Assembly: GCA_030770535.1 (NCBI GenBank)
Contig: JASVEC010000015.1
Span: 682,001-746,000, forward strand
Direction: 5' to 3'
Length of the DNA stretch: 64,000 bases
Source: Batkoa obscura
Lineage: Eukaryota > Entomophthoromycota > Entomophthoromycetes > Entomophthorales > Batkoaceae
Below are positions 11,401 through 23,374 of this stretch, piece after piece. A model generated the notes under the pieces. The model ran no database searches and was not told the DNA's origin. It saw only the letters and a list, made by a program, of their open reading frames with translations. Position 1 is the stretch's first letter, and each line of letters begins with the position of its first letter. The position numbers and the translations under genes are program-made.

Positions 11401-11502
11401 TGGAGATCTTTTTTTTGGCTTCATTACTTTTTCCATCTTTTAAGCGCTATTTGCGTGGAAAAATTGTTAGTAAAATTCTTAAACACAAAAATACATCCCC
11501 CA
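11401..11502 (-). mobile_element. MITE copy 6
   Basis: Reverse orientation; TGGAGATC at the left, an extra C in the right terminus (CATCCCCCA), TA at both edges. Confidence 0.8.
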
Positions 11503-12918
11503 TATAATATCTTGTTCACTTTCTAATCCGCTTAAAATTTCAAGTAAAAAAATGACACCTCAAATTCCTAACTCCAATTTTTAGCCAAAAATGCCGATCT
11601 TTAAATTGAAAAATAGCCGTTAGAAGATGGCCCAATTTTGAATTTAACTTTTTTTTGGCTTTTAAAAACAAATACTAATTTGAATTTTACTTTTAGATAT
11701 TTCAAAAATAAGAACAAAAATCAATATACCACGTGCTATCTTTTTATATATTAGTTTATATTTAAATACTTTACTGTTAATAAAACTATGTTTTGTTTGA
11801 AGTTTTGGTTTTAATATTGTTTATTTTCTATACAAATTCAGATGATAACTATTAATTTTATGAAAATATGGCTCTATTAAACTTCAATTGTGAAGTAGTC
11901 ATCTATTATCTTTAAAAAAAAAAGTTGATAAATAAGCCCTAAATCAATATAATTAAACAGATCATTAATTATAAATACTACTACTAATTGTTGTATAGCT
12001 GAAGTTTAACAGATGTAAGCTCCAGTACTCTATTACTTCATATCAAAAATGTTAATACTTAACCAGCTTTTTTTATAGCAAAAAGGCCATAAGACTTCGA
12101 TATATTATACTTAATAATAAGAACCTAACTTGATTTATGTGAATTCTCGTTTAATTTTATGGTATTTTATAAAAGTAGATAAGAATCTATTTATGTCTAA
12201 TAAAAATAAAATTATTGCTAATGATATTTTATAAATAGAAACTTGCCAAGACAGATTGAAAAGCTTAGCATTTAGTTGAAAATGAGTTAATATTATTTTT
12301 AAAAAAAATACAATAGGGCTACTAAGACCGTATCAATGAACAATATACAGTATAATATGTATATAACAAAATAATAAAGTGTGCTTTTAATTAATTTATC
12401 CTAATTTTTTCCACTATTTTTTAATTACAATCCATTTTTTATTCATTTTATCTTTTATAAATTCTCTATTTTCAAACCCCACCCACGTTTTAGTAATCTC
12501 CTTAAAGCCAAAAAATTTTGAAATGGAAATTGAAACCTACCAAAATAAGAAAGCTAACAGGCATTTTATATATTTTCTAGCTAAAAATAAAAAAAGTAAA
12601 AAAAACAGTTCGTTACAATCAAAAGGCCAAATGTAGGAAGCTGTGGGGCAGTTAAGATGGATTATAAATAAGTTATCAATAAAAAATAAATTTCCTTTTA
12701 TTTAGTTTTATTTTTTGTTAAATAAGTAGTTATTTTTTTTATAACTATCTTTTAATTTTCCTTTATTTAATTTTTTTAATTAAAAAAAGTATTCTATCTT
12801 TTCTTTAGATTTTATAATACTTTTTTTATTTATATTCTTTCATAAAAATACTTTGAACTCATATCGAAAGCATCCCATTCTCATATTTCATAAAAAAGTG
12901 TCAATTCTCCAATTTTAG

Positions 12919-15900
12919 ATGGCTAAGCACTTATCTAACTTCCCAAACCCTGCCGAAGATGATAAGTCCTCAATTGATGATCTAGGTAAAATTCAAGACT
13001 TAACTTTTCTGAGTCCCAAGACGGATGTGTATTTAAACCAAGCGCTTAACTTACGCTTCAAAGATCGACAATATTTCACTAAAGTAGGAGCACGCTTATT
13101 ATTATATATTAATCCATATAATGATTTATCTTGCTTTCATGAAGATGTGATGGGTTATTATTTAAAAAATAATAATAATGTCAATCATCAACAAGAATTA
13201 GAACCTCATATCTTTCAATTGTGTAAAGTAATTTATTTTCATTTAAAACGATCAGGTATTGATCAAACCTTGATTTTTAAGTAAACTCTTATATTTTATT
13301 GTTGGTAACTAAAACTAATTCTTTTTCTTTCTAATAGCGGTGATTCTGGCTCTGGTAAATCGCATTTATTTCAACAATTTTTACGTTGTTATTTTGAATT
13401 ACGAAAAACGCATCGTAAAGAAGCACGGTTATTAGAAGCATCTCAAGAAGCGGATGCTGTTTTCCAAGCGTTTGGTAGTTGTAAGACATTTCAAAATCCA
13501 AATGCTTCCAAAGTTGGCAAATATTTAGAATTACAATTAGACAAAAAGGGACGAGTTTATGGTTTAAAATTTTTAAACTATTTATTAGCTAAAAACCGAG
13601 TAGTTAATGTACCTAGAAATGAAAGTAATTTTAAAGTGTTTTATATGCTGTTAGCTGGTGTTGACCTTCAAGAAAAAGAACATTTTAAACTTGGTGATGC
13701 TGTGAGTTTTAATTATTTGGCTCATACTAATAATGATTTCAATCAAGAAGAATTGAAACAAAGTTTTAGTGAACTTAAAAAATCTTTAAAAGTATTAGGT
13801 TTTCATCAGCGTTCACAAAGTCAAATCTTTCAATTATTAGCTTCAATATTACATTTAGGAAATTTGAATTTTGTTAATCATGGAAACAATAATAATGAAC
13901 CTGCCTTGATAAAAAATATCGATATTTTAGATATTTGTGCTGATTTTTTAGGTTTATTACCCAATACATTAGAAGCTTTACTAACATATAAAACGCAAAT
14001 GATTAAAAAAGAAATGTGCACTATATTTTTAGATGCTAAAGATGCCAAAATTCAACGAGATGATTTAGTTAAATGTTTATATTCTTTATTATTTTCTTGG
14101 ATGATTGAACATATTAATACTAAATATTGTCAAGATATACAAGCTAATTTTATTGGTTTATTAGATTTACCTGGTTTTTATTATTCTGATTCTTCTTGTA
14201 ACTTTGAACAGTTTTGTGTTAATTATGCTAATGAAAGATTATTTAATTATTGTTGTTTTCAAGTATTTGAAGCTTCTAATACTTCTTATCAAGAAGATGG
14301 TATTACTATTCCAATTGTAGAATATCCTGATAATCATACATTAATTCAACTACTTGGTAAACCAAGTTCGGGTATTGTTGCTATTATGGATAAATTAGCC
14401 AATAAAGTTAAGGGACCAGCTACTGATGCCTCCTTGATGACTTCTTTAGCAAAAAATCATTCTCATCAAGATTTATTTCAATTAGATCGTAGCAATAACC
14501 AATTTTGTGTTCATCACTTTACTCAACCAATAACTTATTCAGTAGCTGGTTTTATGGAACAAAATCGAGCATCTATTGGTGCTGATTTTGTTCAGACATT
14601 TCGTGGTGGTCCAGATGCTTTAGTTGGTAATCCATTTGTAGCTGGATTATTTACTTCGGATGCGGTTTATACTGAAGTGAATCCCAAAAATGGGAATGCT
14701 ATTGTAGCTGCACAACAACCAAGTGTACCTTTACGTAAACCAAGTATGAAAAAGAAAAAAGAAGCAAATTTAAAAGAAAATAGCAAAGATAAACCTCAAG
14801 GTTCATTAGCTCAATTCCAAACTGGATTAGATGAATTATTTGATACTTTTGATAATACTGAAGCTTGGTTTGTATTATGTTTTAATTCGAATCAAAATCG
14901 AATGTTTGATAATATTGATAGTAAAATTATATTACAACAAATCGAAAGATATAGATTAGTTTACATGACCGAACGTAAAGAAATTGAATATACTGTTTGT
15001 TATCAGCATAATGAATTTGTTACAAGATATTCTTCAATTTTAATAGCTATGGGAATTGAAGTGGATGAAAATGATCCTTTATCAGTTTTAGTTAATTCAA
15101 GAGAAAGTTTTGGTTGGGGTACGGAACATATGGCAATTGGACATAAATTTACTTATCTTTGTGATGGTGTTTGGAGAGATTTAGAAGATAATTTAAAAGT
15201 AATAGAAACACAAGGAGTTAATGCTCTAAATAAAGATTCTCCTACTGGGTTTTTAAATGACAATCAATCTTATTACTCAGATGATGATAATTTAAATGAA
15301 GATCAATTATCTTTTTATGAAAAAGGTAGTAAATTTTCTCAATCTCAAGATGGGGAAATTCATTTAACTAAAGCAGAAAATCAATTAAATTTAAATGCAA
15401 TCGAAGAAGAAGAAGAAGAAGAAGAAGATATACCAAAAACAAAAGTGAGAAAATCTTGGATTTGTTTTACTTGGGCAATGACTTGGTGGGTGCCTACTTC
15501 CTTTTTATCCTGTTGTGGAAGAATGAAATTAAAAGAAGTTCGTATGGCATGGCGTGAAAAAGTTAGTTTATGCTTACTTATTTTCTTTTTATGTGCCTTG
15601 GTAGTTTTATTTATTGTTGGTATTAATCCTTTAATCTGCCCAACTCGTCAAATTTTTTCAAGTTATGAAGTGAATTCTTTTAATACAGCAAGTAAACCAT
15701 TGGTATCCATTTATGGACAAGTCTTTAATTTACAAGGTTTATCTACTCATTATGGTACTCAACAAACTCAGTTAATTAAAGTTTATGCTGGTAATGACGT
15801 GTCTTATTTATTTCCACAGCAACTAAGTTCCTTATGTAATCGATATGATGGTAGCTCTATTGATGAAACAGTTTCTTTACAAAATACAACTTTAGGTGCT

Positions 15901-18666
15901 CAAGATAAAAATGCCCAATATCATGATCATCGATATTATCGAGGATCGGATTATTATCAACCAGACTGGTATCAAAATGCCATGCAAAGAATGAGATTAA
16001 CAATGAAAGCAGGTGATTTAGCTGTAGATCCAACTACATTATCTAAAAAAGCAGCAACTGGTTATTTTTGGGTAGAATTAAATCAAAAAATATATGATTT
16101 AAATTCTTATGTTACTGGCAATTTATATACTTTAACACCACCTGGTCAATCTCCTTCATCTTCAGGTTATGATTTTATGGACCCTAATTTTATTGATTTG
16201 GTTCGTGTTGGATCTGGGAAAGATATTACTTTAGCATTCAATAAGCTATATCAAAATGATGCACAAACTAAAGCATTAACAATGCAGTGTTTAAATAATG
16301 TATTTTATTCAGGAGTTTTAGATGACCGACAATCTTTCCGTTGCGTATTTGCACAATATATCTTATTAGCTTTATCTATCTTTTTATTTGCTATTTTATT
16401 TGTTAAATTTTTAGCATCTCTGCAATTAGGTTCTCGTCCAGAACCTGAAGATCATGATCGATTTGTTATTATTAATGTACCTTGTTATACTGAAGGCGAA
16501 GAATCTTTAAAGAAAACAATTGATTCATTAGCCGTATTAAAATATGATGATAAACGTAAATTATTATTTATTGTAGCTGATGGTATGGTAATGGGAGGTG
16601 GTAATGATAAACCTACACCAAGAATTGTATTGGATATATTAGGATCGGATCCCAATAATGAACCTGAAGCATTATCTTTTCATTCTTTAGGGGAAGGTTC
16701 AAAACAACATAATATGGCTAAAGTTTATACTGGTTTATATGAATGTTATGGTCATGTAGTACCTTATTTGGTTGTTGTTAAAGTAGGTAAACCTACAGAA
16801 AGAGCTAAACCAGGAAACAGAGGAAAAAGAGATTCACAACTAATCTTAATGAAGTTCTTTAATAAAGTTCATTATGATCATCCAATGGTACCTTTAGAGT
16901 TAGAAATGTATCATCAAATTAAAAATGTAATTGGTGTAGATCCACATTTTTATGAATATGTATTAATGGTAGATGCAGATACTGTAGTTATGCCGGATTC
17001 ATTAAATCGGTTAGTATCTGCTATGTTACATGATACTAAGATTATGGGATTATGTGGAGAAACGGCATTAGCTAATGAAAAAGATACTTGGGCTACCATG
17101 ATCCAAGTTTATGAATATTATATATCCCATCATTTAGCTAAAGCATTCGAATCTTTATTTGGTTCTGTTACTTGTTTACCAGGTTGTTTTTGTATGTATC
17201 GATTAAGGACACCAGCAGGTCAGCCTTTATTAGTACATAATGTATTAATTACAGATTATTCTGAAAATCGAGTAGACACATTACATAAAAAGAATTTGCT
17301 ACATTTAGGAGAAGATCGTTATTTAACTACTTTAATGTTAAAACATTTTCCATTTCAAAAAATGACATTTACACCAGATGCTATGTGTTTAACTAATGCA
17401 CCAGATACTTGGGATGTTTTATTGTCTCAAAGAAGAAGATGGATCAATTCAACTGTTCATAATTTATTAGAACTAGTATTTTTACCGAGGTTATGTGGGT
17501 TTTGTTGTTTTTCAATGAGATTTGTTGTATTTATGGATTTATTATCAACAATTATAATGCCTGCTACATTGGGTTATTTGGGTTATTTATTATATCGATT
17601 AATTACTGATTCAAGTAATATACCTATTATATCTTTGATATTTATATTAGCACCTTATGTATTACAAATGACCGTATTTATATTAAGAAGGCAATGGCAA
17701 CACATTGGTTGGATGATTGTTTATTTATTAGCATTGCCAATCTTTGCCTTTTTTATACCAATTTATTCCTTTTGGCATTTTGATGATTTTTCATGGGGAT
17801 CAACTAGAATTGTAGTTGGTGAAAATGGAAAACGTAAAAAAGTAATAGTTGCATCTGGAGCAGATGAAGGTAAATTCGATATTAAAACAATACCAACTAA
17901 GAAATGGACCGAATATGAAGAAGAGATCTGGGAAGCAGGAACGGAATATTCTAATGAAAGTAAAAAATCAAACTTACAAAATAAAACACAATCTGGTTTT
18001 TATCCACCAATCAATAATACAAACTCAATGCTATATCAGCCTAATCAATTGCAAAATCCAACTCAATCTATTTATCAAAATATGAATTCAGGTCCAAGAT
18101 CTTCTAATATGATTATTGGCAATATGTTACCAAATAATATTGCTTCTCGTCCAGGATCAAGATTAAATATAAATAATCCAAGTACCGAATTTTATAACAA
18201 TAATAATAATAATAATACAATAATAAATAAAAATACAATGAGTCAATATAATAATAACATACAAAATGAATCTTATCAAATGATGCCAATGCCAACTAAT
18301 AATAATAATAATATAACGAATCCTTACCAAAGGAATGTCAATAATCGATCTGGTAGTGGTATGTTTGATAATACAAATCAACAAGGGTATTTGGGTCATC
18401 ATTATGTTCCAGGCACCGAATCTCCAAAACCGTTATTAGGTTATGATACACCAAATGACACTACATCTAATAGCCCAATCGTTGCTACACAATTGGAAGT
18501 CGAAATTATGGATGAAGTAGCTATTATTTTAGAAAATGCGGATTTAATGGCAATTACTAAAAAACAAGTAAGAGATCAAGTGGCAAATAAATTAAATAGA
18601 GATATGCAACCTTATAAAGAATTGATTAATAGATGTATTGAAAAAGTATTACAAAATCAAGGGTAA
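12919..18666 (+). CDS. Chitin synthase with N-terminal myosin motor-like domain (class V/VII type), 1,896 aa
   Basis: Membrane glycosyltransferase making chitin at the hyphal tip and septum from UDP-GlcNAc. Exons 12919-13280 and 13338-18666; the intron splits the codon just before the P-loop. Order: myosin motor-like domain (about 1-700) with P-loop GDSGSGKS at 122-129, switch I-like NPNASK at 174-179 and switch II-like DLPGF at 397-401; a membrane span near 863; a cytochrome b5-like segment (KPLVSIYGQVFNLQGL); a second span near 1128; the chitin synthase catalytic domain with DAD (1333-1335), EDR (1446-1448) and QRRRW (1485-1489); a C-terminal membrane cluster about 1515-1620; an Asn-rich linker; and a DEK_C-like end (about 1842-1896). 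Known for the family: the motor domain aids vesicle delivery. Odd: switch I lacks the usual SSR and switch II the usual DISGFE, so motor ATPase activity is doubtful while the catalytic motifs are intact. Confidence 0.95.
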
Positions 18667-19413
18667 CACAAGTAATTATACAACAATATTTTTCGATTTT
18701 TCATTATCTTAATTTTAATAAATTTTTATATTTTATTTGTTATTTTTTTACTTTTTTTCACCTTTTTTTTCCATTAATTATGATATATTAAAAAATTTGA
18801 TATACGATTTCGTTTAAAATTAAAATATGGGGGATGTATTTTTTTGTTTGAGAATTTTACTAACAATTTTTCCGCTCAAATAGCGCTTAAAAGATGGAAA
18901 AAATAATAAAACTAAGAAACCATCCTCATATACCCTTTTGAAAAATGTGTAAAGCTCTGATGATTAGGGAACTAAGAGCAAAAATTTAATACTAGAAACT
19001 TTAGCAATTTGTTAAGTTTTTGTTTGCAAATGTTCAATTTCGGCGTTCTAAACATTTATCAAAAAGATATAAATATAATTAAACAATATGTGAAAATAAG
19101 AATTAATAAAATCAATAAAAATGATAAAACAATAAAATCTAGAACTATAGAATAGAACCATCAATATCAAAATAAGCAAATAAGTTATATAAAACAAACT
19201 TCAAATTAATATTCCAACAATTTCACTTTAATAATCTAAAAATTAATCTTGTTGATCTCTTACTAAATGATTCAACATGAAAGAATTTCATCTTAAAACA
19301 ACCAGCTGTGAAGATTTTAAAGTATTATAAATACTTATCGAATCCCATTTCAAGTACTATTAAAAAATAATAATTCATTTTGAAATACAATTTTATTACA
19401 ATATAATATATAT
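18667..19413. other. Intergenic with one MITE copy
   Basis: T-rich chitin synthase 3' flank, then MITE copy 7 at 18828-18928, then AT-rich sequence serving presumably as promoter for the small secreted peptide gene. No other gene seen. Confidence 0.6.
18828..18928 (+). mobile_element. MITE copy 7
   Basis: Plus orientation with TA at both edges; right end reads CATCCTCA. It lies 160 bp past the chitin synthase stop. Confidence 0.85.
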
Positions 19414-19628
19414 ATGCATCAATCAGTGTTAGGTTTGTTATTATTATCTTTATTAACACTCAATTGTATGAGTTATATTCTAAATTCAAATCAAGGTAAA
19501 ATTATTTATATAGTACTATTGAACTTTTTATACTAAATAACTATTTATTAGTCCCACATGATCCCATCTCTATTTCTAAAGATAGTTCCAATTTTCAACC
19601 ACCGAGACCTATCAATAGAAATGACTAA
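19414..19628 (+). CDS. Small secreted peptide, 52 aa (two exons)
   Basis: Exons 19414-19495 and 19552-19628 join across a 56-nt GT-AG intron. The N-terminus is a classic signal peptide (HQSVLGLLLLSLLTLNC), leaving a short mature peptide of about 30 residues, polar and Pro/Asn-rich (HDPISISKDSSNF, then PPRPINRND). I recognise no family. Possible roles for such peptides are secreted signal or effector, but nothing in the sequence decides this. The case for coding rests on the signal peptide continuing in frame across a normal intron to a stop. Confidence 0.45.
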
Positions 19629-20007
19629 TAACTACCATTTCCTCTTCTTTTTTTCAAATTTTTTTCGACTAATGTTTTCTGTAGTTATCTCAATTACATT
19701 TAAATACTTACTTATATCTATAGTCAACTTACTATTAACTTAATCTTACTCTATTCAGCTTAATAAACTGTATATAAAATAGAGCTTTTTTATTCTTTAA
19801 ATTTATAAACGTTTGTTTATAAGTAATCAATGATACTAAATATGAGATAAATCGTATTAAACTGAGTAAGGGGCATTGTTCGATAGTGAAACTATAATGA
19901 CTTAAATGCTTTTTATCTTGTATAATTAAATCTCTATTTTTAAAGTTGAGCGAAAGCCTTAGCCAAGTTCTTTATTTTAAAAGAAGATAAGATGAATAAA
20001 CATCATC

Positions 20008-20106
20008 TGGGGATGTATTTTTATGTTTAAGAATTTACTAACAATTTTTCCACTCAAATAGCGTTTAAAAATGGAAAAAGTAATGAAGCCAAAAAAAACA
20101 CTCCCA
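20008..20106 (+). mobile_element. MITE copy 8
   Basis: Plus orientation; left TGGGGATG intact, right CACTCCCA; flanked by TC on both sides instead of TA. Confidence 0.8.
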
Positions 20107-20386
20107 TCTATTTAAACTATTTAGATTATTTTTTATATAATTAAGATAGAAAAACACTACTATTTAGGTATTGATTTTCATGTAAAAACTGGAAAACGTT
20201 TAATGTCTCGCAGTGAACTAAAATATATTTCAATTGCTTATACATTTAGCATAAATTGATAAGTTATAGACACATCTTATTTTTTCAATATTAATATTAA
20301 TGTTGAGTTATGACGAATTAATTTCAAATTCTATTCATTTAAAACTTAATTTTTATCAAAAAATAACAAATACCCCCCCTCCTTAG

Positions 20387-20440
20387 AATTTTAGCAACTA
20401 AGTTGCTAAAATTAAACATTAATTAAGCGGAAGCTTAATA
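20387..20440. repeat. Two adjacent short palindromes
   Basis: AATTTTAGCAACT and AGTTGCTAAAATT form a perfect 13-bp inverted pair with a single-base spacer (20387-20413). It is followed at about 20422-20439 by ATTAAGC GGAA GCTTAAT, a 7-bp pair with a 4-nt loop. A C-run of eight precedes them. A role is not evident. Confidence 0.7.
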
Positions 20441-20847
20441 TATTTTTGATTATAGTCACCTCCGATGTATTATCTCCGATAAACTTTTTAGCCCACGTTT
20501 CATATAATTCCAATCGAAAAATCCAAGCCCATTTTTATGAATTTTATGAACCTTAGTAGTTAAATAAAATATGATTTTTTCTATTACTATGGTTTTTTGT
20601 TAAAATTGATTTAGTTCTTTTCATTTGGAGTCTTGACCAAAAAAAAGGAGCCTAGAATCAGAAAATTTAGTAATTCCAACAAATCCAACCATTTGCTCAT
20701 TATTTTCACTAATTTGCAAACCAAACCTAATGCTTATAGATTTCTTGAAAAATACCTACGTCATGATTGAGTAGGGTTATAAAAAAGGAATTAACTTAAA
20801 TTAGTTGTTGAATCACTTTTATAAATAAATTTATCAATACAAGAAAT

Positions 20848-21496
20848 ATGACCCTTGGAGATCGTTTACCCTTTGTAGCTGAAGCTGAAGATCCACTCAC
20901 TGAAGCAGAACTAAATGTAAGTCAAAAAAGAATAATTTCTATTTGATTTATAATATTTAACTAAAACTTTAAACTTTTAGGTCCTTCGTACTCAATACGC
21001 TAGTGAAGGTAAAGATGCCAATGTACAAACCAAATTTAATTTAGCTTGGGGACTTATTAAATGTCGTGAAAGACAATTTGTACAAGAAGGTATTCAGATA
21101 TTAAATAGTAAGTTTTTATTATAGTTATCTTTACCTTTTGTAATTTAGTCTTATAACTAATCAAAAAATCAGGTATCATTGTCGAATACCCAGACAGACG
21201 TCGTGAGTGTCAATATTATATAGCTTTAGGGAATTATAAATTAGGCAATTATACAGAAGCTAGAGTGATGAATTCCTATATTTTGGATCAAGAACCTCAT
21301 AATATTCAAGCTCTAGCATTAAAAAATTTAATTGAAAAAAGAGTATCTAGAGGTAAAATTTTATTAAATGATTATTGAAATTAATGGGTTTTAATACAAT
21401 ACTTTTATAGAAGGCTTAATGGGCTTATTTATGGTGGGTGGTTTAGTAGCTGCTATTGGTGTAGGGGCTGCTTATCTCTTCCGTAAACAAAATTAG
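20848..21496 (+). CDS. FIS1: Mitochondrial fission protein Fis1, 153 aa
   Basis: Outer-membrane adaptor that helps recruit the dynamin machinery to mitochondria and peroxisomes. Exons 20848-20916, 20981-21107, 21173-21352 and 21411-21496, all GT-AG and in frame. The TPR-like helical core carries the family blocks KFNLAWGLIKC, EYPDRRRECQYYIALGNYKLGNY and ALALKNLIEKR. A C-terminal tail anchor follows (about 126-148, GLFMVGGLVAAIGVGAAYLF) with a short basic end RKQN, as expected for mitochondrial targeting. Length equals that of yeast Fis1. The start is the only ATG giving the normal N-terminal helix. Confidence 0.95.
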
Positions 21497-21576
21497 GTCA
21501 ATCATTATGAATAAATGCTTAATTTATAGTATTATATATGCTTGTTATCTGATTATAACTAAAAATAATAAATGTA

Positions 21577-21673
21577 TGGGGATGTATTTTTTGTTCAAGA
21601 GCTTTACTAACGATCTTTTGCTCAACCAGCACTTAAAAAATGGAAAAAGCAATGAAACCAGGAAAACACCTCA
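21577..21673 (+). mobile_element. MITE copy 9
   Basis: Plus orientation, TA at both edges. It occupies most of the roughly 270-bp gap between the convergent ends of Fis1 and the NuiA-like gene. Confidence 0.8.
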
Positions 21674-21766
21674 TATTATAAAATTTTATTAGTAGAAAAT
21701 TAAATTAATAAAATTAATTTATGAAAAATAAACACTTGATTTAAATAAATTTTATTTAATGATGAT

Positions 21767-22444
21767 CTAACTCTGTACCTCTAAAGTAACTAAACCAACA
21801 ATAGCTTCTTCTTCTTTAATCAACATTGATATAAAATGATAGCTATAAACGGATTGTTTATCATTTAATGTATAAACAGCAATTTCCAAATTTTCCTCAC
21901 TACTCATCTCTTTTAATTTGTCAAACAATTCAGTCAATTCTTCATCCTCTGTAGACTTATCAATAAACTGTTGTAAACTTTGTTTTTTCACATCAAATTG
22001 CTCCAAATTTTCAGTTTCATTACCAGCTTTTTCTTTAACCAATTTCAAAAACTCGATTTCTGTTGGAAGTTGATTTAATCTTAAATTTAACAAACTAAAT
22101 TTTTCAAATTCAAAGTCCGCTTCTGAATAATAGGTTACTCCATTAGATACTTTGGTTAAATATCCTAGGATGTTTTTTAAGCCTAAATCGTCTTCATTAG
22201 AAACAGAAATCTCTTTTTCTTTTTTTAGTAATCCATTTAACCATTTGGCTTCTTTAATATCGCTAAATTTATCATTTTTATTACTAATTGAATCGGTTGT
22301 TTCTTTAAACTCAAAATTATTGTTACTATTTAACATTTTCATATAATTATCATCACTCATTTTTCGAATTGATAACAAGGTAATGGGTTGAAATTTAGTT
22401 AAAAAAGATACTCTAGGAAAGTGTTTAAGTAAGCGTACAAGCAT
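21767..22444 (-). CDS. NuiA-like (nuclease A inhibitor fold) protein with mitochondrial presequence, 225 aa
   Basis: Single exon. The C-terminal 130 residues resemble cyanobacterial NuiA and fungal NuiA-like proteins: the block ITY/VTYYSEADFEFEKF matches the family pattern ...SESxYPFExF, followed by LEQFDVKKQSLQQFID (family: V-D-I-xxF) and a C-terminal IAVYTLNDK...AIVGLVTLEV strand pair like the NuiA end. Residues 1-28 are basic, Ser-containing and free of acidic residues (LVRLLKHFPRVSFLTKF), a probable mitochondrial targeting sequence. Known: NuiA inhibits the NucA nuclease, whose eukaryotic relative is mitochondrial EndoG/Nuc1. Inference: a mitochondrial regulator of a Nuc1-type enzyme. The match was made by eye and the key inhibitory residues were not checked. 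Alternative: an unrelated mitochondrial protein of similar pattern. Confidence 0.6.
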   Translation of the reverse strand: MLVRLLKHFPRVSFLTKFQPITLLSIRKMSDDNYMKMLNSNNNFEFKETTDSISNKNDKFSDIKEAKWLNGLLKKEKEISVSNEDDLGLKNILGYLTKVSNGVTYYSEADFEFEKFSLLNLRLNQLPTEIEFLKLVKEKAGNETENLEQFDVKKQSLQQFIDKSTEDEELTELFDKLKEMSSEENLEIAVYTLNDKQSVYSYHFISMLIKEEEAIVGLVTLEVQS

Positions 22445-23374
22445 GTAAAAATGAAATCAAATAAAAGTTGAAAGATACTAAAGAATTTTTTGTGCTAAAG
22501 AAAAGCAGGTTTTTGTTTGCAAAAGATGACGTATTGGAAAATAATACTGATAAAAATTTTGATGTTTGAAAATATGTAGCCCAAACTAGATCTATTATAA
22601 TAAAAATCTCAACACATTAAGAACTATATAAAGGACAATGGAGGCTTTGATATGTAGTGAAATAATTAAAGAAGGCTTTCAATAACTGCTTATTTTCCAG
22701 TTTGGAACGACTAAGTCCCAAAGAAAAAAAAAGTTGTATCATCAAAAATGGTTTTCAGCTGGAATACCGATTTGAATTAAGATGAACTTGCTTTGTTGTT
22801 TAGGATCATTTTAGAATATGGGGATGTCTTTTTTGACTTCATTATTTTTTCCATTTTTTAAACGCTGTTTAAGCGGAAAATTTGTTAGTAAAACTCTTAA
22901 ACACAAAAATATATCCCCATATCATCAACGGAAAATCCAAATTACTCAAGCAAGAGAAGTAATAAGAGTTTTATCTATGTAGGAAAAAGAGCTGGCATAT
23001 TGATAAGTTTTTCCCAGTACTAGATCATAATCATTAATAGCATTACTTGATGCTTTGAAGTAATAAAATTACAAGAATTGGATACATAGTTAATTAATAA
23101 TACAATTTCAGATCAATTTTAAACATAATTTGAATAAACCAAAGCAATCAGTGTATTATAATATTTCATATTTAAACATAAATTGACGTTTTTTCGAATA
23201 TAATAATTTTAATATACGTTGAAATAGTTATACGTGCAATGTTTTATATACGAAAATTAGCTATTTCAAATAATTTACTAGAACTAGTGATAAATAATAA
23301 ATATTTAAAAAACTTTCAAGTTACTATTGTTTATCAACTATATTAATAAAACTCAGGTTTAATCCGTCCTATTT
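22445..23374. other. Intergenic with one MITE copy
   Basis: Carries the NuiA-like promoter side, MITE copy 10 at 22819-22919 and the 3' flank of HSDL2-like copy B. The final 35 bases are nearly the same as the 3' flank of copy A. Confidence 0.6.
22819..22919 (-). mobile_element. MITE copy 10
   Basis: Reverse orientation, TA at both edges, termini TGGGGATG and ATATCCCCA. Confidence 0.85.

Larger units (their letters stand above)
10113..12918. other. Gene-poor spacer with MITE cluster
   Basis: Holds four MITE copies (10281-10379, 10449-10549, 10791-10890, 11401-11502) and a fold-back palindrome at about 11195-11390. From 11510 to the chitin synthase start there is only AT-rich sequence; I see no gene. 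The open frame at 10806 lies on a MITE. Confidence 0.6.
19629..20847. other. Intergenic with MITE copy and two hairpins
   Basis: MITE copy 8 at 20008-20106 and a pair of adjacent short palindromes at 20387-20440. No gene seen. The last 60 bases form the Fis1 upstream region. Confidence 0.6.
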
